Shown piece after piece: positions 1 through 11,477 of a stretch of 64,000 nt of DNA. Position numbers and translations under genes: made by a program. Source of the stretch: Semisulcospira habei (taxonomy: Eukaryota > Mollusca > Gastropoda > Semisulcospiridae); assembly GCA_036245525.1 (NCBI GenBank), contig BTPG01000004.1, forward strand, positions 156,648,046 through 156,712,045, read 5' to 3'. Below the pieces are notes generated by a model. That model was not told the DNA's origin, did not search any database, and worked only from the letters and a program-made list of their open reading frames with translations. How positions within the stretch are numbered: position 1 is the first letter of the stretch; every line of letters begins with the position of its first letter.

Positions 1-705
1 TCCCTGCAATTGCCTGAACGTAACGCTGACAACCGTCAACCATGTGTAAAGTTATACAAGCGGACACAACGGCAAGGTGACGGTGAAAGGTAATAATTAT
101 TGTTTCAAAGTGTTGCTGCGCTACAAAACTAATCCGAAAATACATTACTTGTTCTGTTTTATCCTTTGAAATATTGAATATCGCATTCAGAAACTTGAAC
201 ATAACTGTTACAACCAAAACTAAACCGTCATCATCGGATGGAGGCAAATTCCATCAAGGGGATCAAGTAATGTTTTCTTCCTTTGTTCAAAACACGCGGT
301 CATTGAGCCGATTGATTTTACATTTGTTTACGTCAACATTCATTTGAAGTAATTAGAAAAACAGTACACTTACATGGCTTTTTTTAAAACATTTATGGTG
401 CTCAGTCATCAATTTTGCATGAGCATAACCATTTACAACCAAAACTTACCTTCAACTTTGTTGCTTCCCTGCTCAATCGATGTCACCTGTAGGTATGAGG
501 TACGTAGGACTGACCAAATGCAAATCTCAAAATGGCCGATGATTTCAGAAAATCACGCGCGTTGATGATTGCGAGATTTTTCCCCGTGATTGAACATAAC
601 ACAAAATTTACAACTTTTGGGTTGAAGAAGTTTAAAACACAGCCTTCTTTCAATTCTCAAAAGGATTTCAAATTTGTTTACGGTAATCAGAATGAAGAGT
701 AATGT
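1..705. other. No recognisable gene
   Basis: AT-rich sequence left of the LINE. The only open frame is a 63-codon stretch at 374-565 with no recognisable motif. Two loosely similar stretches containing TTACAACCAAAACT occur near 209 and 433. I see nothing further here. Confidence 0.5.
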
Positions 706-721
706 TGTCTAGGATATGGTT

Positions 722-722
<1 letters not shown>

Positions 723-755
<33 letters not shown>
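723..755 (-). repeat. Poly(A) tail of the Tx1-like LINE
   Basis: About 31 T on the plus strand followed by ATT triplets, read as a poly(A) tail on the minus strand. It lies next to the TSD at 706-718 and marks the 3' end of the LINE. Confidence 0.85.
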
Positions 756-756
<1 letters not shown>

Positions 757-877
757 TATTATTAATTAATCAAAGTAGCCAATACAATGAAGTGTTTGTG
801 TTCGAATCTAAATGGACATAAGTTACAAGATGGACAAAGATTTAGCTGTCTTACAGTTACTGCTAAGTGGAAAAGTG

Positions 878-899
878 TGTGTGTGTGTGTGTGTGTGTG
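878..899. repeat. (GT)n microsatellite
   Basis: About 11 GT dinucleotides inside the 3' UTR region of the Tx1-like LINE. Confidence 0.8.
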
Positions 900-1092
900 C
901 TCTTGCTTGTCTGCTTGATTCCCGCGGGTATCTGTTCTGATCTTTTAGTGCATGTTTGTGTTTAGGTTCATACATTAAAATATTCAGAAATGACATTCAA
1001 TATTCAATTAAAATCAAATTAGGGAGAGCAACTAAACATAGTACGAGTGAAGCCTTACAGATTACATTTTGTTACATGCTCTACTCATTGTA

Positions 1093-4000
1093 TTAAGCAT
1101 GTGTAATTTTCCGGACGAGCAAATCCTGCTCCAACATGCAAACTATATCTAGCTTCTTTCCGTATCTATATTTACCAACACACATTTTGGCGACAAGTAT
1201 AATATGGTTAATAACTTTCACGTCACTATTCTGCATGTTGTCAACTTCAAAGCCAAATAACACATCTTTTGCAGTTAACTGAAGAGCGATAGAAGTTAGT
1301 CTTTGAATATGTTTTGTTGCGCTTTCCCAGAGTTTACGAATTTTATTACAGGACCAAAAGAAATGTTCTATGTAATCTTTGTCATCACAAAAGTCGCATT
1401 TTTCAGAAGTCTTAATGCCCATTTTATGCAGAAGAATATTTGTAGGATATATATTATGAAGTATTTTCCAATGTAATAATCGCAGCCTTGTTTCTTTTAC
1501 ACATTTTTCCGCTACAGACCAGTGTGCATTTGACAGAGTAACACCACACTTTCTCTGCCAGAAGGACAATGCTCTAGGCACCGCCGTACTTGCCGTTACC
1601 AGAGATAAGCGGATAGCACGGGGTGCATACCGCAAAGCCTCCATATAGTTGCGTGGTACAAAAAATACGCCAGGCTCCACGCGAGCCATACGTGCCCTAA
1701 GGGCCGTACACAAAGCGTTATATTCAAACAGCCGGCAAGGCTTGTTGCCGACCATTTGACATATTTGAGGAAAAGATATGATATCACCATCAGACAAGAC
1801 ATCGTCTACAAAGCAAACACCAGCACGCACCCAATCTCTAAAAAACAAACTCTTATGCTTATGAGTCATTCCAGACTAATGATGATTAAAAGGGGGAATC
1901 ACTGCTAAAAAAACAAACTCAACTTTAAATGTTAACACCATTGTTAATTATTGTGTTAATATGTGTAGTTTATAACCTGTAAAAAGAAAAGCAGACCAAC
2001 ATACCAAACTGCCAATAGACAGGTAAATATGAAATATGTCGCTGCAGTGTAACTGCGTTACACTGTGACAGAAATTCAGCTGTGAGCAATGTACAACTCA
2101 TGCAAAATGTCTTATCAATCATGGCTTACTTGAACACAACAAGGAGAAAGGTAAAAAACAATTCTTGAGTTATTAGATGCAATTTGTTTTGGAAAGAGGT
2201 ATATTTTTTCTTCGCGACACCGTAACACAGTTACACCCCCATACTAAAACGTTTTTGTTTCAAACTTTAGGGTAAAAAAATATGAAACAAATATGTAACA
2301 TATTTACTTTCAGTGGTCAATGACGATGCTAAAGGTAAAGAGACAAAAACTTGTACTTGCTTTGATGTTATACAACATCAATACTAATCTGTAACTGTGT
2401 AACATGGGACACAAACTACAAAGTAACTGTGTTACACCGTGACAGAAATTCAGCTGTGAGCAATGTACAAATCATACAAAATGTCTTATCAATCATGGCT
2501 TACTTGAACACATCAAGGAGAAGGTAAAAAACAATTCTTGAGTTATTAGATGCAATTTTTGTCGGAAAGAGGTATAGTTTTTGTTCGCGACACCATAACA
2601 CAGTTACACTCCCATTATAAAACGTTTTTGTTTCAAACTTTAGGGTCAACAAATATGAAACAAATATTTAACATAAAATGTACTTTCAGTGGTCAATGAT
2701 GATGCTAAAGGTAAAAGAGACAAAAACTTGTACTTGCTTTGATGTTATACAACATCAACACTGATCTGTAACTGTAACATGCGACACAAACATACATCCA
2801 TCCTCGGGGGCAAGATTTAAGAACTCAACAAATGCAAAATACTTGGGACAGTGGAAATCATTTATTTCTGACATTCATGTACAGTATTTATTCCATACAC
2901 CCCTCCCCACCACCACCAAAATCCTGAAGCATCCTGACAACCCTAACAAAATTTATGAAAAGAAGTGTTGTCTACGGACGTTGATGGTGGGCGGATCCAA
3001 AAGCGTGACATCCTCCACAGAGACCCATGATAATGTCTTCAACATGGGGGAAATGTGTACTACCTCTCATGAATCTTTAAGAACTTCACCAGCGCTTCAT
3101 CACCATTAGTCTCCAAAATCTGGGAAGAAAAGGCTTTTTAAGTTTTTATGTGATGAACACCAGGAAAAGATTATTAAAAACGCTAGAATGTTTACACTTA
3201 ATCAAAATTCGTGCTATGGATAAAGGTAAGGTCAATGAAAAGTAAACATATGTGAAAAACGTTCTTTTTTTGTGTTACATAGTAACAACATAACATGCTA
3301 CATCATCTTCAGGTAACTGCATTACATGCGACTCGTGAAAAGTGTAATGCAGTTACGCATGTTAGATTTTTATGAAGTAACATGCTTTTACCCAGATTTT
3401 GCAACTTGAAAACAGCTTAAACGATAAGGTTTCTCTGATAAACGCCCCCCAAAAGGTATCTAAAGCATTATTCTTCGTGAAAACAAGCAGTTCTGTGCAC
3501 TGCGTAACATGCGACACCAGCATAGTCAATGCATCGCGTCATTCAAACTAGGTATTTCTCTACAATCACGAAATAAAACATGCAGATAACCATGTAAAAT
3601 AGTAGATAGGAGAATAATATGATCAGTTCCGCTTACCTTTTCTTCCAATGATGTCGTATATCCCAGGATTTGGTACCATTTCACGTTCACCACCTCAAGT
3701 CTCACTTTGTGCGTAACTGTGTAACCGCGTGTTGCATGTGTGACACGTCACACTTTATTGTTGTGTACACACTTCCATATATGGAAACCTTGGGTGAAAC
3801 GTCATCAAATCATGTGCGTACCCTTGTTGTGGATGAAGGCTTCCCACTCAGCAGACGACGGTTTCGTCATTGTTTCATTTTGAAAAATACAGCGTAACTG
3901 TGTAACATCTGCGACACCATAACTTAGAAGCCGGTCATCTCTTTATTCTGTGCATATACATTCAATGTGTGTAGTTGTACAACTTTAGTTTTTTAATATG

Positions 4001-7000
4001 TTAGTGATTTTCGTGGCTTTGTTTGTTCTGTGACCAGCAAGAATGACTTGTAGTTTATTTTGTATGTCCGGAGACGTGTGACGCCGCTTGTTACGCAGTT
4101 ACGCTCTTTGAAAACGAAAAATTTTACAAAATCCCTTTACTGAAATAAAAGATTTCAGAAATATCAAAGAAAAACAACAACAGTTTCATAACACTGTGCG
4201 GTTAAAAGGTTAATTTACGTAACAGAAACCTCTCAAGTAGCCACCAAAGTTGCCTCCTTTCGGCGTTCCTGTTTTGCGCAGCCATTTTGAGTTGAATTTC
4301 GCTCTTTTTTCGTTCATAGTTAATAGTAGACTTAACTTTTAACAGTTTCTTTGCTTGACCTGCTTAATCAACATCTGTATAATCCCAGCAATGGTTCTGA
4401 GTGCAGTTGGTCGTTTCTTTTGGATGAGAAATGCTGTTAAGTGAGAGCCCCCTAAAAAGTCATCATCAGTGTGGAATGACTCTTATACATAATTTCAGAA
4501 TTGTTCCACAAACATTGGTTTTTAAGCTGAAGGGGGAAATCATCTTTTGGTAAAATAGTATTCTTATTATCACACCATGTTGTCAATACGTCCCTCCAAA
4601 AAACACTTTTAATCAACCGCAGGCCCGCAAAATGCTTGGCTGCTACATTAGAATGAAAACATGCATACTCTTTGCCCAATGCAGCGGACATGTAACGCGG
4701 AATAATTTTCCATTTTTCATAGCCGTTATGTTGAATTCTTAGTGACCATGACAACAAAAATGAAGCCTGCATATCATGGACATTAATCATCTTCAGACCA
4801 GCATTCTCTGTACCGTTACACATAATACTTCTTTTAACCTTTTCAAAGGCCCGAGTATTGGCATTTCTCTTTTTCCAGATAAATCTGAACAACAGTGTAT
4901 TAAGCTTATTCAGCATGTCTCTCGGGGCAGACAGTGATTGTAATACAAATGTAAACTGCGACAATAAAAGTGATTTAACAATACATATTTTCCCTGCGAT
5001 ACTAAGATTTCTTTTGGACCATGCTGATATAGTTCTTCGTACTTTATCCAGTCTATAGCCAGTTATCCTCAATACTCGAGGCAGGCATGTCACTGCCGAA
5101 AACAATTCCCAAAATTTTTAGACGTTTTTTCCAAGTGATTCCGTATGGTGTTTCATGACAGTCTTTCAAATAGCCAAGCCACATGGCCTCAGTTTTCTTT
5201 CTGTTCATTTGCAAACCTGAAAACTTTGAAAACTGCTGAATTAACTCCAGGACCCTTTCGAGATCTGTTTTGTTTTTCAGAAATAAGCTTATATCGTCTG
5301 CATACATTGCTAATTTAAGTAAACTAATATCCTCTGAAGTGTGTGTAATAGTTGGGAGACACAGACCCTGCACAGACGGGTCTGCGCGGATTTTAATGGC
5401 TAATAACTCTATGGCTAGAACGAAGGCCATCGGAGAAAAAGGACACCCCTGCCTTATTCCTGATCTGACTTTAAAACACTGAGTCATCCATCCCATGTAG
5501 TTTAAACAGCTTTCTGTATTACTGGTCAAAACATTCACCCATCTGACAAAGTTTTCTCCAAAACCAAACCTTTGAAATGCCCAAATCATATTCTTTTGAG
5601 ACAGAGTCAAATGCTTGCTTGTAGTCTAGCGCAAGTAATATTCCTGGTTTATTTTCTATATTTAGATTGTCTATAGTGTCATCAATAAGTCTGATAACAT
5701 CACTGATTTTCCTGCCCTTGATGAAACCAACTTGATCCTCATGAACTAAACTACTTATGACTGTAGATAACCGGAGTGTTAGACATTTAGCGAGTATTTT
5801 GTAGTCAGTATTTGTCAAAGAGATCGGGCGCCAGTTATTTAAATCTTCTCTAGGCAGCCCTTTCCCTTTGTGTATTAATGTAATTACAGCACGCCTTTGA
5901 AGCACAGACATCTCCCCACGCTCAAAAGCTGCATTGAACGAGTCTAGAACAATGTTTTTAACTTTTATCCAAAAGAATTTGTAAAAAGATGTCGTGAGAC
6001 CATCAAGTCTGGGAGCAGAGCCATTTTTCATTTTTTTCAATGTGTATGTGAGTTCATCCACAGCAATGTGGTCCTCTAACCCTGTCTTCTGGTCCTCTGT
6101 TAACTGAGGAACTTCTACATTAATAAAAGCATTTGCTTCATTTTCTTTTAATTGAGCGATCTTGTCATACTTGTTACTAAAATAGTTAAATTGCCCCAAC
6201 AGGATTTCTTCCTGTGAGTACACAATACGCCCATCTAGCAAACTTAACTTGTCCATTATCTTAGCATTTGCCTGTGTTCTTTCCAGTCCGAGAAAGTACC
6301 GAGTACTCTTTTCGCCTTCTTCAATAAATTTAGCACGTGCTCTGGTCTGGGCGCCTCGCGCTGTGTACATAGTGTGTATCTAATTCGTGCTTGATGTGCT
6401 CTCTCTGCTTACATAGAACAACATTATTAGGATCAAGCGAGAGACGCTTTTCAATACTGTTAAGCCGTTCTTCCAATACCAATTGTGTACTCCGTTGAGA
6501 AGTTCTTTTTCCTTTACTGTATGACATAATTAATTCTTTTAATTGGACTTTACACAAATCCCACCTTGTCTGTGCATCAATGTTAGTATACTTAGTTGTA
6601 AAATCATCCAAAAAAGTATTCACCAACTCCACCAGGTTTTTATCATATAGCAGACCGTCGTTAAATTTCCAATAGGAAGGGCCACGTTGCACGTGTGTTA
6701 TCTTATAGTTCAGAACCACCGACCTGTGGTCTGACTGAGGAACAGACACAATGTCACATGTGAAAATACAGTTCAATGCACTGTCTGAGCATAACATATA
6801 GTCCAATCTTCTGGCTATATAGGGATTGTGTTTACACCACGTATACTCACAGATTAGACCATTAAAAACTCTCCATACATCTGTAAGATCAAAGTCTGAC
6901 AAAAGATTATTAAAACGTTCCACATCTGTCACCGGGTGTTTCTCACCACTGATGATGTCTAATTTGTTATCAAGAACACAATTAAAGTCACCACACACAA

Positions 7001-7409
7001 TCAGCTGATCCGTGTCGGCACGGTTCAGTAAATTATATAAACAATCAAAAAACAGTTGCTTTTCAGATGAGATGGTAGGAGCGTATACATTCACAACTAA
7101 CAGTGTTTTATCTTCCCAAACAATATCTACAGCTAGAATTCTATCTGAACAGTAGACACATTTAATTTCACAGGAAACCTTTTTGTTAATTAAAATAATC
7201 TGCCCCATGCTGTGACAAGAGTCGGGTGCACAAAACAGCTTACCTCCCCATTCCCTTTCCCAGTTTTCTTGTTCCCCATTAATCACATACGATTCCTGGA
7301 CACATATCACGTCATACGAATTTCGTTTTAATCTATTGAAAAAAGCTTTTCTTTTATTATCATTTCTCAAGCCATGGGCGTTTATAGTAACGATATAGAG
7401 TTTATCCAT
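1093..7409 (-). pseudogene. Broken Tx1/L1-like LINE ORF2 (endonuclease-reverse transcriptase)
   Basis: ORF2 starts at Met 7409 (MDKLYIVTINAHGLRND). The APE endonuclease is in 7409-6330: VQESYV, VCGDFNCVLD, RRLDYML and the catalytic SDHR are visible. A frameshift near 6355 moves to frame 6370-5519, which holds the RT start (NNWRPISLTNTDYKILAK) and ALDYKQAFDS. A second shift near 5595 leads to 5610-5053 with GIRQGCPFSP and the active-site YADD (LAMYADDISLF). A third near 5060 leads to 5105-4483. The frame is then cut after ...NNSEIMYK by the DNA transposon at 1863-4482. It resumes at 1862 with HKSLFFRDWV and ends at 1093 after a C-terminal CCHC knuckle (CDFCDDKDYIEHFFWSC). The protein would be about 1,400 residues. 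Three frameshifts and the insertion make it non-functional. Confidence 0.9.
1863..4482. mobile_element. Element A: 2.62-kb non-autonomous DNA transposon with internal motif array
   Basis: Imperfect terminal inverted repeats of ~40 bp start GAGTCATTCCA at 1863 and end at 4482 with its complement. They are flanked by a 4-bp TSD, TTAT (1859-1862 and 4483-4486). Removing the element plus one TTAT restores the LINE ORF2 frame (IMYK then HKSLFF), so the borders are exact. No ORF above 88 codons exists and no transposase is recognisable. Inside, a ~374-bp unit is tandemly duplicated (about 2043-2416 and 2417-2785). About a dozen copies of a motif like GTAACTGTGTAACATGCGAC occur in both orientations: near 2049, 2222, 2391, 2423, 2592, 2768, 3313, 3341, 3496, 3713, 3894 and 4085. 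Superfamily is unresolved. The 4-bp TSD fits Sola-type elements; the ends do not look like CACTA/Chapaev, Ginger or piggyBac. Confidence 0.88.
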
Positions 7410-7872
7410 TCACTAAAGCAATATTTTCATATTTACATGTATTAGCATAGGTAGAGACGCTGTTCATTCTCATAGTCCGGAGGCATGGCCGAATCGTCAA
7501 CACAAGCCACTGAGCACAACCTGACACGAGACAGCGAGTCCATCTCCGTGGAAAGCGAGACCCACATTATAGTACAATGAAAATCTCGTCCTCCACAAAC
7601 ATGCACCCGCTGTCTGTTGCCAAACTAGAGCAGGACAGCAGAGCAGCTTACGTCGCGGCTGCGTCACCAAGTAGGTCAACGGGATTCCCTGCTATATCAG
7701 ACACAGAATCCTCACCAACTGGTGACGTCACAGTTGCATTTTCCCTGTCGGTGCGTACCGTTCGCTTTCTCTGCGAATCCTCAGACATAGGGCTGCTACG
7801 CTGACGTTTGGACACAGAGCACGAGCGCGATCTCCCTGTACCCCGGAAATCCAGGGTGGTTTGTATGGAGGG

Positions 7873-8877
7873 TCACCCTCTCGCTATAAAGGGCGTATTG
7901 TGGGGATCTATGGATGACACTGGTGTAGATGTGGCCGTGGTGATGGCACTAGTTGTCATTGTTGAGGAGGTGGTTGCCGCGGTCGCCCTTGTAGTCGTCT
8001 GATTGCCCGACCCCACGGGCTGGCTGGGGCCTGACGCTGAAGGTCCCAGGGTCGAAGGCCGGGGTGGAGGTCGATGGTTTGAGGTAGGGGCGTGCTGGGC
8101 GGCGGAGGGGGTTCCAGCGACAACAGAAGCCCACGAGGAGGGTGGAGGGGGGAAGGGCTGGGGGCAGGTGGGGTCTCCGGCTTTGTGCCCGGGGGTACGG
8201 CACGTTCTACAGACGATGTCCATCTCGCATGTGACAGCCCGGTGGCCCGGTCGTAGACACCTGGAACAGGAGACCGTGGCTGCATTCTGATGCTGTTCCC
8301 GGTGGTAGAGACTGGCTGTGCACGCGCCGATCTTCACCTGGTTGGGCAGAGGTTCCCGAGGAATTTCAATGTAGACAAATCTCCTGCCTGTTAGCCACCG
8401 CGTCAGGCCTCCACTCTCATCCCTGTCCCTCTCCATCATTAAGTTGGATCGTGGTTTGCAGCCCAGCTTGGTGATTATGGCTTCAATTTCTTGATTACTG
8501 TATGACATCGGAACATTCCCGATCATAAGTTTAGTCATATAGACTTCCTTCCCGTCGTCTGCCGATCGCACTATAAATGGATTTTTATCAAACAGCGTCA
8601 CTAATTGGCCCCTGACAGTCATGCCCTGCAGCAACAATTTCACCCTAGCCTCGGAAGTCTTAGGATAGATCCTCCATAGGCCCCCTATTCTCTGAGCACC
8701 AATGACCGTGTTGTAGCCGCTGGTACTCTCTGCCGCGGCACACATCTCGCGCACGGAGTAAGGTGGGGAGTTCTCGGCCAAGTGTAGATTTCTGCACGGG
8801 ATGAACGTGGCCGGGACACCCCTGTCGCCGGTCGTCTTTGCACCGTTGTATGTGTCAGTCATTTTGCAAAGGAACAC
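7873..8877 (-). CDS. Tx1/L1-like LINE ORF1 (nucleic-acid-binding gag-like protein)
   Basis: An open frame of up to 334 codons. The first Met is at 8877; a second at 8862 (MTDTYNG) is equally possible. The product should bind element RNA in the retrotransposition particle. Two zinc knuckles lie near residues 209-240: CSRCLRPGHRAVTC (C-X2-C-X4-H-X4-C) and CRTCRTPGHKAGDPTC. A Pro/Ser/Thr-rich low-complexity tail follows, ending TPFIARG. The upstream part, with IGNVPMSYSNQEIE, resembles a degenerate RRM-like fold, which is inference. It lies ~460 bp upstream of ORF2 in the same element. It is open throughout, unlike ORF2. Confidence 0.82.
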   Translation of the reverse strand: MFLCKMTDTYNGAKTTGDRGVPATFIPCRNLHLAENSPPYSVREMCAAAESTSGYNTVIGAQRIGGLWRIYPKTSEARVKLLLQGMTVRGQLVTLFDKNPFIVRSADDGKEVYMTKLMIGNVPMSYSNQEIEAIITKLGCKPRSNLMMERDRDESGGLTRWLTGRRFVYIEIPREPLPNQVKIGACTASLYHREQHQNAATVSCSRCLRPGHRAVTCEMDIVCRTCRTPGHKAGDPTCPQPFPPPPSSWASVVAGTPSAAQHAPTSNHRPPPRPSTLGPSASGPSQPVGSGNQTTTRATAATTSSTMTTSAITTATSTPVSSIDPHNTPFIARG

Positions 8878-9063
8878 GTCTAAGAGTACAACTTAGAGTC
8901 ACAAGTTTTATGCAAAATAAAGTAATGATGTCTCACCGACCACTGTACCAATTCCTGAGGGTGGGCACGTCCTGTAACTACAGTAAATCGCCAGTGAAAA
9001 CACAGCACCAAAAAGCGTGGCGAACGACACCATTCGCCTACCGGAAGTCGTGTCTAGGATATG

Positions 9064-10700
9064 TTAATTAGGTGCCTCATGATATGTTTTTTGTGTTCAG
9101 GTTCACAGCGAGATTTGCACGTGTGAAATTGACGACACACGTTATGTTCATTCTAGCCTTTACTTGCCCTCAAACTACTTTAAACTTAGACACATGTAGA
9201 ACTTGACGATATGGTAACAAAATAGTAACTTGCAAAGGCCTAAACTTGGTTTCGAAATTCTATTTTATTCCCCGGAATTTTTTATCTGAAAGCGAACACA
9301 AGTGAGTGATATCACGTTTTGAAATTTTGGCTTCCGCCGCTCGATCGCACAAAACAATGAATAACTCTTTTATCCCATTGGATGTATGCAAAAATGACAC
9401 AGGTTTAGAAGGTATGTTCAATTTCTAACCAGTTGAGATACGGTTGTGTGAGATGCATGCCCGATTTTGAGTTTGAAGGCTTTGTTTTGTCAGTCAGGTA
9501 GCGAAACCGGCACTCGATGCCTAGTCGTACTCTTGACCATATATCACACCTAACAACATAGTAACTCTTTTACTGCCATCATTGTTAAAACAATTTGAAG
9601 TGATATATTTATTTTACCTTATAAGTATACTTTATAAACGAAGCAACATAACCTCTCATTAACCCCTTTCTCTGAAGGGCATTACATTAATTTGTTTCCC
9701 CTGTGATCTCTGTCACTCTCCTTTGGAAGGATCACTCAGTTCTGCCTGATCCATTTGTAACTAGAGAGGGCTGAAGCATAGATTCTCAGATTGCAGGAGC
9801 TTATTTAACCGCTTTCATTCCTCTGCTTGTGGTGAATCATCCAGGTTAAATGTATTTAACTGCACGCATGGGGTATTGTCAAAGTGGCACTTGCTGCCTA
9901 CATGTATACACATGCCAACCATTGTGACAAGGTCCTACGCAGCTCGCAGTTATCCAGTCAGTCAAAATGGCCTATGGACATAGTAAACTCTGGCCTCAGA
10001 TACCACTCGGCTGGCCAAAAGCAGGGAGTATTTGGCTAACAGGAATTCTTCAGTCTTGCTTGCTGGCCATTCTCGACAGTGACAGGTATGACAGGGTTGA
10101 AATTCACTCTCACGACTGCTTCAGTTCTGCCATGTCCCAGATCTCTTGGATTCAGTCTTTCGCTTTACCCAGCTTTATAGTCAACATTATGATGTTCTAC
10201 AAAGCCAGCAATATTGTACTATTTATACTTTGTTATTTGTTAAGCTTACCTTTTTGCTTTGTCGAAACTCATATCGAATGGATGTGAACTGTTTCAGTGC
10301 AAAAGACCCACCGACAATGACCAACTGTAAAGAAAAACATGGATTTGTGCGAGTACATATATGCAATTTGTAACTGAACTGTACATTATAGTTGTGCAAC
10401 ATCCAACACTTGGTACGACACTTCTGAAGATGCGTAAAAATCAGTATGAACGATAATGAATTTGTTCTTGATTAACACCACTTCTGTTACAGATTTTTTT
10501 ATTCACTACACTTCACTATCAGATAATCGTTAGAGAATTTGTCCAAGTGTCGAGAGACCGTTTTTAAAGGCCTGGCACTACTGCCGTAACTGTTCAAACT
10601 CAAAGATACACTTTTGTAACAGATGGTCACGAAACGCTGCATACATACAGGTCTAGCTATGGTTCATTTGGACACAGGAGGATCCAGTTCAGCACATGTC
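9064..10700. other. No recognisable gene
   Basis: An AT-rich stretch between the Tx1-like LINE and the 5' region of LINE N. A 106-codon open frame at 9967-10287 and an overlapping 75-codon frame show no known motif or codon-usage signal, so I do not call them genes. Confidence 0.45.
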
Positions 10701-11477
10701 GTCTTTATATCAAGTAATCTGACAATGACTCCACTCCGTTCTATAAATACAACAAATCAGACCCAAAAGGTGCCAAGCGTGTAAAATGCAAAGAAGTACC
10801 CAACGGGCAGTGGGCAGATGTTCACATCTGCACAGGACATAGACGACCCCGCCCTCCACGAGTCCCCTGCTGCCTTGCAGGACTGGCCGCTTGGCTGCGG
10901 AAAGGCTAAGGGAGGAAAACCCTGACATCAAAGCCCCCGTGTCTCCGGGGAAGGTTTTTGAGCCAGAGACTAGGACAAGGACAGTCTGATATAAAACCTA
11001 CGACCCGAGGACCTCGATGCCACCGTCCTAGCGTGCTAGGCCATGGCAGACGAACCAAGGGTTTAAAGGGTGGGGCCAGTACTGCGCACACTGCACTCCA
11101 CCAAAAAGCTCCACCGCGCAGGCTTTAGGAAACGCCCACGGACCATGACAACGACCTTTCCAAGTCCTGTAGCGATGGGCAAGGGGCGAAACGGCAGGTG
11201 AAAGATGTCACTGGAAGCCGCAGTCTCAAACCTGCATGCAGGCGGTTCAGGATATTGGTCGCCTGATGTTGACCTGGGGATGACAACGTCACTCGGCACA
11301 CCCTGAACGACCAAGCAGCCTTCTCTAGGGACAGCACTGCTTGCTCCACACGGAGAGGGGCCTAGAAAAGGTGGCCTAACCAAAGCTCATCCCCTCGTAA
11401 CCCCAGTTGGCTAGCCGCGGTCAACGGGCATCTTCTCCTGCGGTCAGAAAACAAGAAAAAACAATGGATCCACTTTC

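Larger units (their letters stand above)
719..9050 (-). mobile_element. Full-length Tx1/L1-like non-LTR retrotransposon, interrupted by a DNA transposon
   Basis: A two-ORF LINE on the minus strand. A 13-bp TSD (TGTCTAGGATATG) lies at 706-718 and 9051-9063. The 3' end carries a ~30-nt poly(A), seen as the T tract at about 723-755, next to the left TSD. The order from the 5' end is a short 5' UTR (about 8880-9050), ORF1 (7873-8877), a ~460-bp spacer, ORF2 (1093-7409) and a 3' UTR. Without the 2620-bp insertion at 1863-4482 the element is about 5.7 kb, a normal full-length size for the Tx1/L1 group. Three frameshifts in ORF2 make it inactive. The assignment rests on the APE-type endonuclease, the DYKQAFD/GIRQGC/YADD reverse-transcriptase motifs and the C-terminal CCHC knuckle typical of L1/Tx1. 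Confidence 0.92.

Noticed and set aside
7956..8290. Frames of 84-109 codons overlapping ORF1 on both strands
   Set aside because: Low-complexity shadows of the Pro/Ser/Thr-rich C-terminal part of LINE ORF1.
9967..10373. Two overlapping frames of 106 and 75 codons
   Set aside because: No motif, no splice context, and two different frames compete over the same bases. I cannot distinguish them from chance.
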